Of a DNA stretch of 64,000 nucleotides, positions 34,517 through 43,613 are shown piece by piece (the stretch's first letter is position 1; every line of letters begins with the position of its first letter). The stretch covers positions 1 through 64,000 of the forward strand of contig NZ_JACMYG010000027.1 in assembly GCF_014236655.1 (NCBI RefSeq), read 5' to 3'. The notes below the pieces were generated by a model. That model saw only the letters and a program-made list of their open reading frames with translations. It had not been told where the DNA came from and made no database searches. The translations under genes and the position numbers were made by a program. This stretch comes from Pseudomonas kielensis (GTDB lineage Bacteria > Pseudomonadota > Gammaproteobacteria > Pseudomonadales > Pseudomonadaceae).

Positions 34517-35503
34517 ATGACTCTACCCATCGCAATTATCGGCACCGGCATCGCCGGACTTTCCGCCGCCCAGGCTCTGCAAGAGACCGGCTACGTCGTG
34601 CAACTGTTCGATAAAAGCCGTGGCAGCGGTGGGCGCATGTCGAGCAAACGCAGCGACGCCGGCGCACTCGACTTGGGGGCGCAGTATTTCACCGCCCGTG
34701 ATCGGCGCTTTGTCACTGAAGTGCAGCGCTGGCAGGCCAATGGCTGGGTCGCCGAGTGGACGCCACAGCTCTACAACTTCCAGGGCGGCCAGCTCAGCCC
34801 CTCGCCGGACGAGCAGACCCGCTGGGTCGGCACGCCGCGCATGAGCGCCATTACCCGCGCCCTGATTGGCGACCTGGAGGTGCACTTCGCCTGCCGCATC
34901 ACCGAGGTCTATCGAGGTGAACAGCACTGGCACCTGCAGGATGCCGAAGGCTTCACCCACGGCCCCTTCAGCCATGTGGTAATCGCCACGCCCGCCCCGC
35001 AGGCAACCGCCCTGCTGGCCTCCGCACCGAAACTCGCCGGGGTCGCCGCCGGGGTGAAAATGGACCCGACCTGGGCCGTCGCCCTGGCATTCGATACACC
35101 GCTGGATACCGCGATGGAAGGCTGCTTCGTGCAGGACAGCCCGCTCGACTGGCTGGCCCGCAACCGCAGCAAGCCGGGGCGCGATAACAACCTGGACACC
35201 TGGGTGCTGCACGCCACCAGCAGTTGGAGCCGGCAACACATCGACCTGTCCAAGGAGGCGGTGATCGAACAACTGCACGGCGCCTTTGCCGAACTGCTGC
35301 ACAGCGCCATGCCTGCCCCGACCTTCAGCCTGGCGCATCGCTGGCTGTATGCGCGCCCTGCCAGCAGTCACGAATGGGGGGTGCTGGCGGATGCCGACCT
35401 GGGCTTGTATGTGTGCGGCGACTGGTGCCTGTCGGGCCGGGTCGAAGGCGCCTGGTTGAGTGGCCAGGAAGCCGCCCGCCGCTTGCACGAACACCTGCAG
35501 TAG
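34517..35503 (+). CDS. FAD-dependent oxidoreductase (renalase-like)
   Basis: This 328-residue flavoprotein begins with an FAD-binding Rossmann motif (AIIGTGIAGLSAAQAL) and the SRGSGGRMSSKR segment of the GR2 family. Its C-terminal GLYVCGDWCLSGRVEGAWLSG is a flavin-contacting block typical of renalase and amine-oxidase folds. The substrate is unknown. The promoter carries one copy of the TnTAC(A/C)-N12-TGTACA operator, tying it to the photolyase cluster immediately downstream on the same strand. It is the equivalent of PA4657 by position. Confidence 0.8.
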   Translation: MTLPIAIIGTGIAGLSAAQALQETGYVVQLFDKSRGSGGRMSSKRSDAGALDLGAQYFTARDRRFVTEVQRWQANGWVAEWTPQLYNFQGGQLSPSPDEQTRWVGTPRMSAITRALIGDLEVHFACRITEVYRGEQHWHLQDAEGFTHGPFSHVVIATPAPQATALLASAPKLAGVAAGVKMDPTWAVALAFDTPLDTAMEGCFVQDSPLDWLARNRSKPGRDNNLDTWVLHATSSWSRQHIDLSKEAVIEQLHGAFAELLHSAMPAPTFSLAHRWLYARPASSHEWGVLADADLGLYVCGDWCLSGRVEGAWLSGQEAARRLHEHLQ

Positions 35504-35510
35504 CCGCCTC

Positions 35511-35623
35511 CTTGTAGCCGCTGGCGAAGCCTGCGTTAGGTTGCGCAGCGCCCCCGGCATTGCCAAGTCCAATGAACGTCCTGCGGCCGTTAACGCAGCC
35601 TCGTGGGCTCGACAGCTGCTACC
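35511..35623. repeat. REP-like inverted pair
   Basis: A unit at 35511-35535 (TGTAGCCGCTGGCGAAGCC core) faces an inverted relative at 35594-35623 (CAGCCTCGTGGGCTCGACAG core). This is the common paired arrangement of Pseudomonas REP sequences between genes. Confidence 0.65.
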
Positions 35624-35644
35624 GGAACAATCGACGTGAAAACC

Positions 35645-35718
35645 TATACAAAATAATTGACTTGTACACCTTACGACCTATGATCAAAACATGTTGTACA
35701 GCGAGTGACGCTTGTACA
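35645..35718 (+). promoter_or_regulatory. Promoter of the photolyase operon with two LitR/MlrA-type operators
   Basis: The promoter is TTGACT (35657-35662), 16 bases, TATGAT (35679-35684). One operator has half-sites TATACA (35645) and TGTACA (35663) on either side of the -35. A second has TGTACA at 35695 and 35713, just past the predicted start. Each pair has the same 18-base period. Both positions suggest repression, relieved by the MerR protein's signal, probably light. Confidence 0.65.
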
Positions 35719-35740
35719 GGTTTTAATCCGAGGTCTGCCG

Positions 35741-36703
35741 ATGTCCAGCGAATCCCCGCACAAACCGAAAATCGCCATCAGTGCCTGCCTGCTGGGCGAC
35801 GAAGTGCGCTACAACGGTGGGCATAAACAATCCCAGCTCTGCAGTCGCACCCTCAGCCAATATTTCGAGTTTGTCCCGGTGTGCCCCGAAGTCGCCATCG
35901 GCCTGGGCATCCCACGCGAGCCCATTCGCCTGGTCGGCGACCTGCGACACCCTCGCGCCGTCGGCACCGTCAACCCGCAACTTGACGCAACCCAACCGCT
36001 GGCCGACTACGGCCAGCGCATGGCCGCTGAACTGACGGACCTGTGCGGTTACATCTTCATGCAAAAATCCCCCTCCTGCGGCCTGGAGCGGGTCAAGGTC
36101 TATCACGCCAACGGCAGCCCACAGGACGGTGGCGGCCGGGGTATCTATGCCGAGGCGTTTTGTGCCCGCCACCCGGACCTGCCAGTGGAAGAAGATGGTC
36201 GGCTCAACGATCCGGTGCTGCGCGAGAACTTCCTGACCCGCGTTTTCGCCTATGCCGCCTGGCAGGATTTGCTGCAACAGGGCCTCAGTCGCCGCGGCCT
36301 GACCGACTTCCACGCACGCTACAAGTACCTGCTGATGGCCCACAACCCACTGCAATACAAGGCCCTGGGCAAGCTGCTGGGCAACATGGGCCAAAGCGAC
36401 CCCGCAGAACTCGGCCCGCGTTATTTCAGCCAATTGATGGCGGCCCTCAAGCAATGCGCCACCCGCGGGACCCACAGCAATGTACTGCAACACCTGAGCG
36501 GCTATTTCAAGCAGACCCTGAGCGTCGAGGACAAACAGGAAGTCCAGCACGTGATCGGCCAATACCGCCTCGGCGTCGTGCCGCTGGTGGTCCCGCTGAC
36601 CTTGCTCAAGCATCACCTGCGTCACCATCCCGATCCGTACATCGCGCAACAGGTCTACCTGCAGCCGCACCCGGAAAACCTCAGCCTCAGAAATGCGATT
36701 TGA
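35741..36703 (+). CDS. DUF523 and DUF1722 (YbgA-like) protein
   Basis: This 320-residue protein fuses DUF523 (about residues 8-160, with ISACLLGDEVRYNGGHK, VCPEVAIGLGIPREP and QKSPSCGL) to DUF1722 (about 170-315, with LMAHNPLQYKALGKLLG). The cysteines of the DUF523 part resemble a metal or iron-sulphur site. The ATG at 35741 with GAGG upstream is used. A GTG-started frame from 35705 would run through an operator. It is the first gene of the operon and often neighbours photolyase genes. The biochemical role is unknown. Confidence 0.85.
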   Translation: MSSESPHKPKIAISACLLGDEVRYNGGHKQSQLCSRTLSQYFEFVPVCPEVAIGLGIPREPIRLVGDLRHPRAVGTVNPQLDATQPLADYGQRMAAELTDLCGYIFMQKSPSCGLERVKVYHANGSPQDGGGRGIYAEAFCARHPDLPVEEDGRLNDPVLRENFLTRVFAYAAWQDLLQQGLSRRGLTDFHARYKYLLMAHNPLQYKALGKLLGNMGQSDPAELGPRYFSQLMAALKQCATRGTHSNVLQHLSGYFKQTLSVEDKQEVQHVIGQYRLGVVPLVVPLTLLKHHLRHHPDPYIAQQVYLQPHPENLSLRNAI

Positions 36704-37642
36704 ATGAACATGCCCAGTGCCAATCACGCCCATGAACCAGACACCGACTACCAGCAGGCGCTGGAGGAAGGCTGGCTGCCGATCCGTGAAGTCGCCCGCG
36801 TGACCGGCGTCAACGCCGTCACCCTGCGCGCCTGGGAGCGTCGTTACGGGCTGATCGTGCCGCAGCGCACCCCCAAGGGCCATCGGCTGTTCTCGGCCGA
36901 GCATGTGCAGCGCATACACGACATCCTGACCTGGCTCAATCGCGGTGTGGCGGTGAGTCAGGTCAAGCAACTGCTGGACACGCCCCAGGCCTTCAGCTCG
37001 CCGGTGGAAAATGACTGGCAGGTCCTGCGGCAGAACCTGACCCAGGCCATCTGCAGCCTGGCCGAGCGCCAGGTTGATGACCTGTTCAACCAGGCCATGG
37101 CCCTGTATCCGCCACGGACCTTGTGTGAGCAACTGCTGATGCCGTTGCTGGCAGAGCTCGAACAACGCTGGCAAGGACAATTCGGCGCCCAGATGGAGCG
37201 CTCGTTTTTCTACAGCTGGCTGCGCAGCAAATTCGGTGCGCGGATCTACCACAACAACCGCCAGCTGCGTGGCGCCCCGTTGCTCCTGGTCAATCACTCC
37301 GACCTGCCGCTCGAACCCCACCTGTGGCTCTGTGCCTGGCTGATCAGCAGCGTCGATTGCCCGGTGGAAGTGTTCGACTGGCCTCTGCCGGTCGGTGAAC
37401 TGGCCCTGGCGGTCGAACACCTGCAAGCGCGTGCGGTGCTGCTGTATTCGAGCAAAACCAGCAATCTGAAACAGTTGATGAAGCTGCTGAACAATGTCAG
37501 TTGCCCAACACTCATTGCCGGTCCAACGGTATCTATCCACCACGCCGAGTTGTCCGAAATCACCACCGAGATCGCTGACCTATTGCTGGCCGATGACCCC
37601 CTGTCGGCTCACCAGGTGTTGATTCAGCGAGGACTGATCTGA
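36704..37642 (+). CDS. MerR-family regulator, LitR/CarH-like, apparently cobalamin-free (class II)
   Basis: This 312-residue regulator has an N-terminal MerR helix-turn-helix with LRAWERRYGLIVPQR at about residues 41-55. A C-terminal domain has the size and helical layout of the CarH/LitR sensor. However, I find neither the W-x9-EH nor the D-x-H-x2-G motif that binds adenosylcobalamin, so it should not sense B12 photolysis itself. In P. putida, class II LitR proteins work with short LOV photosensors to derepress photolyase genes. Its start abuts the previous stop and its TGA overlaps the photolyase ATG, so it is within the operon that it likely autoregulates. Confidence 0.8.
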   Translation: MNMPSANHAHEPDTDYQQALEEGWLPIREVARVTGVNAVTLRAWERRYGLIVPQRTPKGHRLFSAEHVQRIHDILTWLNRGVAVSQVKQLLDTPQAFSSPVENDWQVLRQNLTQAICSLAERQVDDLFNQAMALYPPRTLCEQLLMPLLAELEQRWQGQFGAQMERSFFYSWLRSKFGARIYHNNRQLRGAPLLLVNHSDLPLEPHLWLCAWLISSVDCPVEVFDWPLPVGELALAVEHLQARAVLLYSSKTSNLKQLMKLLNNVSCPTLIAGPTVSIHHAELSEITTEIADLLLADDPLSAHQVLIQRGLI

Positions 37643-39108
37643 TGCCCAGCGTGCAAGCGAACCTGCAATTGATCTGGCTGCGCAGCGACCTGCGTGTGCA
37701 TGACAACACGGCCATGAGCGCCGCAGCCAACCGCGGCCCGAGCGTCGCGGTGTATCTCTTGAGCCCCGGGCAATGGCTGGCCCATGACGACGCCCCCTGC
37801 AAAGTGGATTTCTGGCTGCGCAACCTGCGCGAACTGAGCCAGGCACTGGCCGCGCTGAACATCCCACTGCTGATCCGCAGCGCCCCGGATTGGGACGATG
37901 CACCCCGAGTGCTGGCACACCTGTGCAACGAACTGAACATCGAAGCGGTTCACGCCAACGAAGAATACGGCGTTCATGAAACCCGCCGGGATGCCGCCGT
38001 CCAACAGGCCCTCGACGCCCACGGCATCCCCCTGCATCGCTATCTGGATCAGTTGCTGTTCCAGCCTGGCAGCGTACTGACCAAGACCGGTGGCTACTTC
38101 CAGGTCTTCAGCCAGTTTCGCAAAGTTTGCTACGCCCGCCTGCACGGTGCTCTGCCCCGATTGATCGCGGCACCCGGGATGCAGGCGCCGACGGGCATCG
38201 ACAGCGACCCGGTCCCCGAGCAGGTGGAGGGTTTCACGCCCCCAGGCGAACCGCTTCGAGCACTCTGGCCGGCCGGTGAGGACGAGGCGCAGCGACGCCT
38301 GGAGCACTTCACCGACGCCCAGATCAACTACTACAAGGACGAACGCGACCTGCCGGCCAAACCCGGCACCAGTCAGCTGTCGGCCTATCTGGCAGCCGGG
38401 GTGCTTTCGCCCCGCCAGTGCCTGCATGCGGCGCTGCAAGCCAATCAGGGCGAGTTCGAAAGCGGCAGTGTCGGCGCGGTGACCTGGATCAACGAGCTGC
38501 TATGGCGCGAGTTCTACAAACACATTCTGGTCGGCTATCCCCGTGTCTCCCGGCATCGCGCCTTCCGCCCGGAAACCGAGGCCCTGGCCTGGCGTGATGC
38601 GCCCGACGAGTTGGCCGCCTGGAAGGAGGCGCGCACGGGCCTGCCGATCATCGACGCCGCCATGCGCCAGTTGCTGGAAACCGGCTGGATGCACAACCGC
38701 CTGCGGATGGTGGTGGCCATGTTCCTGACCAAAAACCTGTTGATCGACTGGCGCGAAGGCGAACGCTTTTTCATGCGCCACCTGATCGACGGCGACCTGG
38801 CCGCCAACAACGGCGGCTGGCAATGGAGCGCCTCCACCGGCACCGATTCGGCGCCTTACTTCCGGATCTTCAACCCGTTGAGCCAGTCGGAAAAGTTCGA
38901 CAGCGAAGGCGTATTCCTCCGGCACTGGCTGCCGGAACTGGCCGGGCTGAACAAAAAAGAGATCCACAACCCGGCCGCCATGGGCGGGTTGTTTGGCGTG
39001 GCGGATTATCCGCCGCCGATCGTCAACCTCGGCCAATCGCGCGAGCGTGCGCTGGCAGCGTTCAAGAACCTGCCCCCACGCCAGGAAGCCGGAGCCCAGC
39101 ATGAGTGA
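37642..39108 (+). CDS. phrB: Deoxyribodipyrimidine photolyase
   Basis: This 488-residue flavoprotein repairs cyclobutane pyrimidine dimers with blue light. The N-terminal domain starts LQLIWLRSDLRVHDN as in CPD photolyases. The FAD-binding C-terminal domain shows TWINELLWREFYKHIL, MHNRLRMVVAMFLTKNLL and GGWQWSASTGTD, which surround the flavin. It overlaps the regulator stop (TGATG) and the next gene start, so translation is coupled. It matches PA4660 by synteny. Confidence 0.95.
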   Translation: MPSVQANLQLIWLRSDLRVHDNTAMSAAANRGPSVAVYLLSPGQWLAHDDAPCKVDFWLRNLRELSQALAALNIPLLIRSAPDWDDAPRVLAHLCNELNIEAVHANEEYGVHETRRDAAVQQALDAHGIPLHRYLDQLLFQPGSVLTKTGGYFQVFSQFRKVCYARLHGALPRLIAAPGMQAPTGIDSDPVPEQVEGFTPPGEPLRALWPAGEDEAQRRLEHFTDAQINYYKDERDLPAKPGTSQLSAYLAAGVLSPRQCLHAALQANQGEFESGSVGAVTWINELLWREFYKHILVGYPRVSRHRAFRPETEALAWRDAPDELAAWKEARTGLPIIDAAMRQLLETGWMHNRLRMVVAMFLTKNLLIDWREGERFFMRHLIDGDLAANNGGWQWSASTGTDSAPYFRIFNPLSQSEKFDSEGVFLRHWLPELAGLNKKEIHNPAAMGGLFGVADYPPPIVNLGQSRERALAAFKNLPPRQEAGAQHE

Positions 39109-39523
39109 CTTCCTGCAGCGCTTTGCCCGCGAGTTCGCGGCACTGGACAAAGACAACCTGCAACGCCTCGACGAGCTGTACAGCGAAGACGTGCACTTCA
39201 CCGACCCGCTGCACAACGTGCAGGGGCTCGGCCCACTGCACCACTACTTCGCCCAGCTCTACGCCAACGTCAGCCACTTGCACTTCGACTTTCATGACTT
39301 TGATCAAGTGGCTGAAGGCCGGGGCTATCTGCGCTGGACCATGAGCTATCGCCACCCGCGCCTGGCAGGTGGGCAATTGATCGAAGTCGAGGGCTGCTCG
39401 TTCCTGCTTTGGCGCGACCGGGTCTACCGCCACCGGGATTATTTCGATGCCGGGGCCTTGCTGTATGAACACCTACCCGTAATGGGCCGAGCCATCGGTT
39501 GGCTGAAAGGGAGAATGGGATGA
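39101..39523 (+). CDS. NTF2-like (SnoaL-type) protein
   Basis: This 140-residue single-domain protein has the cone-shaped NTF2 fold, inferred from an N-terminal helix pair and segments LDELYSEDVHFTDP and DYFDAGALLYEHLP. Such proteins bind small hydrophobic molecules or act as isomerases or cyclases; no catalytic residues can be assigned. It overlaps phrB by eight bases and the SDR gene by four, so it is within the photolyase operon. Confidence 0.85.
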   Translation: MSDFLQRFAREFAALDKDNLQRLDELYSEDVHFTDPLHNVQGLGPLHHYFAQLYANVSHLHFDFHDFDQVAEGRGYLRWTMSYRHPRLAGGQLIEVEGCSFLLWRDRVYRHRDYFDAGALLYEHLPVMGRAIGWLKGRMG

Positions 39524-40302
39524 GTCATGTGACCCCGCGACGATACTGGTTGACCGGCGCCAGCAGTGGCATTGGTGCGGCGTTGGCCGAACAACTGCTC
39601 AAGGCCGGCATGCACCTGGCGGTCAGTGCCCGCACGGTGGCGCCGCTCAAAGCCTTGGCCCAGCGTTATCCGGGGCAAGTGCTGGTGGTCCCCGGAGACT
39701 TGACCAACAGCCAGACTGTGCGCGAGATCGGCAAGAAGATCCAACACGACTGGGGCTCGCTGGACACCGTCATCCTCAATGCCGGCACCTGTGAGTACGT
39801 TGACGCCAAGCAGTTCGATGCCTCGATCATCGAGCATGTGGTGCGCACCAACCTGCTCGCCAGCAGCTATTGCATCGAGGCCGCCTTGCCGCTGTTGCGC
39901 GCCGGCACCGAACCTCACCTGGTGGGCATTGCCAGCTCGGTGACGTACTTGCCGCTGCCGCGCGCCGAAGCCTATGGTGCATCCAAAGCCGGCCTGCGCT
40001 ACCTGTTCGAATCCTTGCGCATCGACCTGGCCCCCGAGGGCATCGAGGTCACCGTGATCAGCCCCGGCTTTATTGAAACCCCGCTGACGGAAAAAAACGA
40101 TTTCCCCATGCCTCTGAGTTGGCCTGCCGACAAGGCGGCCCGCTACATCGTTGAAAAACTCAAAAAGCGCCCCCTGGAGATCGCCTTCCCGGCCTTGTTC
40201 ATGGCCGTGCTGTGGCCGCTGTCGAAGCTGCCTGGGCGGGTGCAACTGGCGATCGGCAAACGCATGGTCAGAAGCTCCCCACCGATCAAGGATCAGCCGT
40301 GA
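39520..40302 (+). CDS. Short-chain dehydrogenase/reductase
   Basis: This 260-residue NAD(P)-dependent oxidoreductase has the classical TGASSGIG motif near the N-terminus, NAG at the middle and the catalytic YGASK. The C-terminal third is hydrophobic and basic (LFMAVLWPLSKLP), suggesting membrane association. The substrate may be a lipid, given the cyclopropane-synthase-like gene in the same operon. The ATG at 39520 overlaps the previous stop as ATGA. Confidence 0.9.
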   Translation: MSHVTPRRYWLTGASSGIGAALAEQLLKAGMHLAVSARTVAPLKALAQRYPGQVLVVPGDLTNSQTVREIGKKIQHDWGSLDTVILNAGTCEYVDAKQFDASIIEHVVRTNLLASSYCIEAALPLLRAGTEPHLVGIASSVTYLPLPRAEAYGASKAGLRYLFESLRIDLAPEGIEVTVISPGFIETPLTEKNDFPMPLSWPADKAARYIVEKLKKRPLEIAFPALFMAVLWPLSKLPGRVQLAIGKRMVRSSPPIKDQP

Positions 40303-41543
40303 AAATAGCCATCATCGGCAGTGGCATCTCGGGGCTGACCAGCGCTTACCTGCTGAACCGCTCGCACGAGATCACGCTATTCGAGGCCAGCGACTGGATC
40401 GGCGGCCATACCCACACGGTGCAAGTCACCGTCAACGGCCAGCGTCATGCGGTGGACACCGGTTTCATCGTGTTCAATGACTGGACCTACCCCCATTTCA
40501 TCCGCTTGCTGGGAGAGCTCGGCGTGCGCTTCAAGCCCACCGAAATGAGCTTCTCGGTGCGCGACCCCGACAGTGGGCTGGAGTACAACGGCAACACCCT
40601 CAACAGCCTTTTCAGCCAGCGCAGCAATCTGCTGTCGCCGGGGTTCTGGGGCATGCTGCGCGACATTCTGCGCTTCAACCGCGAAGCCCAGCGCGACCTG
40701 GCCGAACAACGGATCGCAGAACACACCACCCTCGGTGACTACTTGCGCAGCAACGGCTATGGCAAGCGCTTCACTGAGCATTACATCGTGCCGATGGGCG
40801 CAGCGATCTGGTCAATGTCGCTGGACGACATGCTGAATTTCCCGCTGCAATTGTTCGTACGCTTTTTCAAGAACCACGGCTTGCTGTCCGTCAGCAATCG
40901 TCCGCAATGGCAGGTGATCGAAGGCGGCTCCAGTGCCTACATCGCCCCTCTGACGGCCTCCTTTTCCGAGCGGATCCGCCTCAACTGCCCTGTGCACCGG
41001 GTCGAGCGCGATGAACACGGCGTGACCGTCCACAGCAAGGCCGGCATCGAGCGTTACGACAAGGTGATATTCGCCTGCCACAGCGACCAGGCGCTGCAAC
41101 TGCTGGCCAAGCCGAGTAGCGTGGAGCAGTCGATTCTTGGCGCCCTGCCCTATGCAGAAAACGACGTCGTGCTGCACACGGACACCCGCTTGCTGCCCGA
41201 TCGAAAACTGACCTGGGCCAGCTGGAATTTTCGCCTGGGCGCGCGCGGCCAACAGGCCGCCGTCACCTACAACATGAACATCCTGCAAGGCCTGCAAAGC
41301 GACGCGACGCTGTGTGTCAGCCTCAATCAGCGCGCGCAGATCGACCCGCTCAAAGTGCTGGCCCAATACACCTACGCCCACCCTCAATACAGCCTCGCGG
41401 CGGTGGCCGCGCAAGCACGCTGGGAAGAACTCGACGGTGCGCAGCACACCTGGTATTGCGGCGCCTACTGGGCCAACGGCTTTCATGAGGACGGGGTGGT
41501 CAGCGCCTTGCGCGTCGCCCGCTCGCTGGGCGAACGGCTATGA
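40299..41543 (+). CDS. FAD-dependent amine-oxidase-like flavoprotein
   Basis: This 414-residue flavoprotein has the FAD motif KIAIIGSGISGLTSAYLL at its start, followed by a GGHTHTV segment, and the C-terminal WYCGAYWANGFHEDG flavin-binding block. It uses a GTG start (40299) with AAGGA upstream. Proteins of this type are habitually encoded with DUF1365 and cyclopropane-synthase-like genes and are thought to modify membrane fatty acids, possibly as desaturase-like enzymes. The reaction is not proven from sequence. Confidence 0.85.
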   Translation: MKIAIIGSGISGLTSAYLLNRSHEITLFEASDWIGGHTHTVQVTVNGQRHAVDTGFIVFNDWTYPHFIRLLGELGVRFKPTEMSFSVRDPDSGLEYNGNTLNSLFSQRSNLLSPGFWGMLRDILRFNREAQRDLAEQRIAEHTTLGDYLRSNGYGKRFTEHYIVPMGAAIWSMSLDDMLNFPLQLFVRFFKNHGLLSVSNRPQWQVIEGGSSAYIAPLTASFSERIRLNCPVHRVERDEHGVTVHSKAGIERYDKVIFACHSDQALQLLAKPSSVEQSILGALPYAENDVVLHTDTRLLPDRKLTWASWNFRLGARGQQAAVTYNMNILQGLQSDATLCVSLNQRAQIDPLKVLAQYTYAHPQYSLAAVAAQARWEELDGAQHTWYCGAYWANGFHEDGVVSALRVARSLGERL

Positions 41544-42355
41544 ACAGCGCCCTTTACAGCGGCTGGATCAGCCACCGGCGGTTTGCCCCTAAACATCATG
41601 CGTTCCGCTACCGGATCGGCCTGCTGTACCTGGACCTCGATGAACAGGACGCCGTGCTTGGCCTGTCTCCATTGGCCGGCAGCAGCCGTTTCGCGCCTTT
41701 CTCTTTTCGTCAAAGCGATTACCTGAAGGCCTATACCGGCAAGGGCATGCCACTGATCGACGCGGTACGACAGCAGGTCGCCCTTGTCATCGGCCACGCC
41801 CCCCAGGGCTCGATCTGCCTGCTGACCCAGGCACGCAGTTGGGGGCTGTCGTTCAACCCGGTGAGCTTCTTCTACTGCCATGAGACCGACGGCCAACTGG
41901 CGGCGATTCTGTGTGAGGTCACCAATACGCCCTGGGGCGAGCACTATCACTACGTGTTACCGGCCAGGGCCACGATTGATTCGAACGACAGGCACCAGCA
42001 CTTTGCCGTGGCCAAGGCCTTTCATGTCTCACCGTTTCTGCCGCGCGATCTGGAATACCGCATGAGTTTCAGCCCCGCCGCACACAAGCTCGGCGTGCAC
42101 ATGGCCGACTGGCAGGGCGAACTGAAACTGTTCGACGCCACGCTCAATCTGCAACGCGAAGCCCTGGATCGCCACAGCCTGCACCGCTACCTGCGGCGCT
42201 TCCCGTGGATGACGGCGAAAACCTGCCTGGCGATTTACTGGCAAGCCTTTCGCCTGTTGCTCAAACGCACACCGATTTTTGCTCATCAGGCTGCCGACGG
42301 CAGCTTTCAAAGCGCAATTGTTCCCCCCAAGGATCGCCGTCATGAAATCTCCTAG
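41540..42355 (+). CDS. DUF1365 family protein
   Basis: This 271-residue protein belongs to DUF1365, almost always encoded between an FAD amine-oxidase-like and a cyclopropane-fatty-acid-synthase-like gene. It begins MNSALYSGWISHRRFAPKHH and contains FNPVSFFYCHE and EVTNTPWGEHYHY. Its ATG overlaps the previous stop, and its 3' end overlaps the next gene by 14 bases. Its biochemical role is unknown; a structural or enzymatic role in fatty-acid modification is inferred from context. Confidence 0.9.
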   Translation: MNSALYSGWISHRRFAPKHHAFRYRIGLLYLDLDEQDAVLGLSPLAGSSRFAPFSFRQSDYLKAYTGKGMPLIDAVRQQVALVIGHAPQGSICLLTQARSWGLSFNPVSFFYCHETDGQLAAILCEVTNTPWGEHYHYVLPARATIDSNDRHQHFAVAKAFHVSPFLPRDLEYRMSFSPAAHKLGVHMADWQGELKLFDATLNLQREALDRHSLHRYLRRFPWMTAKTCLAIYWQAFRLLLKRTPIFAHQAADGSFQSAIVPPKDRRHEIS

Positions 42356-43613
42356 TATTTCGGCCAAGGCCAACCTGCTCAGTACGCACGGGTTGAGCGG
42401 CTCACTGTTGCGCCGTGGCGTATTGCGGCAATTGGCGCACCTGAAAAACGGCCAACTGCTGGTCATCGAAGAGGGCGAGCGGCATCTGTTTGGCAGTGCG
42501 GGCAGCCCGCTGCTGGGAGAGATCCACATCCTTGATGCGGCAGCCTGGGGCCTGGTGGCCAGCAATGGTTCGATTGGTGCGGGCGAAGCGTTTATCCATG
42601 GCTACTGGAGCTCCCCGGACCTGACCGCCGTGGTGCGCGTCTTCGTCAGTAACCTTGAGGTGCTCGACGCACTGGAGGGTGGGCTGGCGAGACTCGGTCG
42701 GCCTCTGGTTCGCGCCCTGCACTGGCTCAATCGCAACACGCGCAAGGGTTCGCAAAAAAACATTGCTGCCCACTACGACCTGGGCAACGAATTGTTCGAA
42801 CAGTTTCTCGACCCGACCATGATGTATTCGGCCGCCCAGTTTCGCAGCGCCGACGACAGCCTCGAGCAGGCGCAGCTCAACAAACTCGAACGCATTTGCC
42901 AGAAGCTCGACCTCAAGGCCAGCGATCACCTGCTGGAGATCGGCACCGGCTGGGGCAGCATGGCGCTGTACGCGGCGCAGCATTATGGCTGTCAGGTAAC
43001 GACCACCACCCTGTCCAAAGAGCAGTACGATTTCACCGCGCAACGCATTGAGGCGCTTGGGCTGCACGCTCAGGTCACGCTGTTGCTCAAGGACTATCGC
43101 GACCTCACAGGGCAGTACGACAAACTGGTGTCGATCGAGATGATTGAAGCGGTAGGCCATCGCTTCCTGCCGACCTATTTCAAACAATGCGCCCATCTAC
43201 TCAAAAGCAACGGCCTGATGCTGTTGCAAGCCATCACCATTCGCGAGCAACGTTACGAGCAGGCCAGGAATGGGGTGGACTTCATCCAGCGCTATATCTT
43301 CCCCGGCGGTGCCCTGCCCTGTGTACAAAAGATGCTGGAAATCGTCAGCCGCGATACCGACATGAACCTGTTGCACATGGAAGACTTCGGCCTGCACTAC
43401 GCGCGAACCCTGCGTTTGTGGCATGAGAATTTTCGCCGCGCCCATGGCCGCTTGAGCGAATTGGGCTACGACGAATACTTCCTGCGCCTCTGGGAGTTCT
43501 ACCTGTGCTACTGCGAAGGTGGCTTTCTGGAACGCACCATCGGCACCGCGCAACTGCTTCTGGCCAAACCCGCGGCCATGCCACAACCGCTGCTCGGACG
43601 CTTCGATGCTTGA
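42342..43613 (+). CDS. Cyclopropane-fatty-acyl-phospholipid synthase-like SAM methyltransferase
   Basis: This 423-residue enzyme probably transfers a one-carbon unit from SAM to the double bond of membrane phospholipid acyl chains, giving cyclopropane or methyl-branched (furan precursor) fatty acids. The SAM site LEIGTGWGSMALYAA and the catalytic-core segments NIAAHYDLGNELFEQFLD and YIFPGGALP are clear. AAGGA precedes the ATG at 42342. In phototrophic bacteria such genes belong to the singlet-oxygen response, which fits the photolyase operon. Confidence 0.9.
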   Translation: MKSPSISAKANLLSTHGLSGSLLRRGVLRQLAHLKNGQLLVIEEGERHLFGSAGSPLLGEIHILDAAAWGLVASNGSIGAGEAFIHGYWSSPDLTAVVRVFVSNLEVLDALEGGLARLGRPLVRALHWLNRNTRKGSQKNIAAHYDLGNELFEQFLDPTMMYSAAQFRSADDSLEQAQLNKLERICQKLDLKASDHLLEIGTGWGSMALYAAQHYGCQVTTTTLSKEQYDFTAQRIEALGLHAQVTLLLKDYRDLTGQYDKLVSIEMIEAVGHRFLPTYFKQCAHLLKSNGLMLLQAITIREQRYEQARNGVDFIQRYIFPGGALPCVQKMLEIVSRDTDMNLLHMEDFGLHYARTLRLWHENFRRAHGRLSELGYDEYFLRLWEFYLCYCEGGFLERTIGTAQLLLAKPAAMPQPLLGRFDA

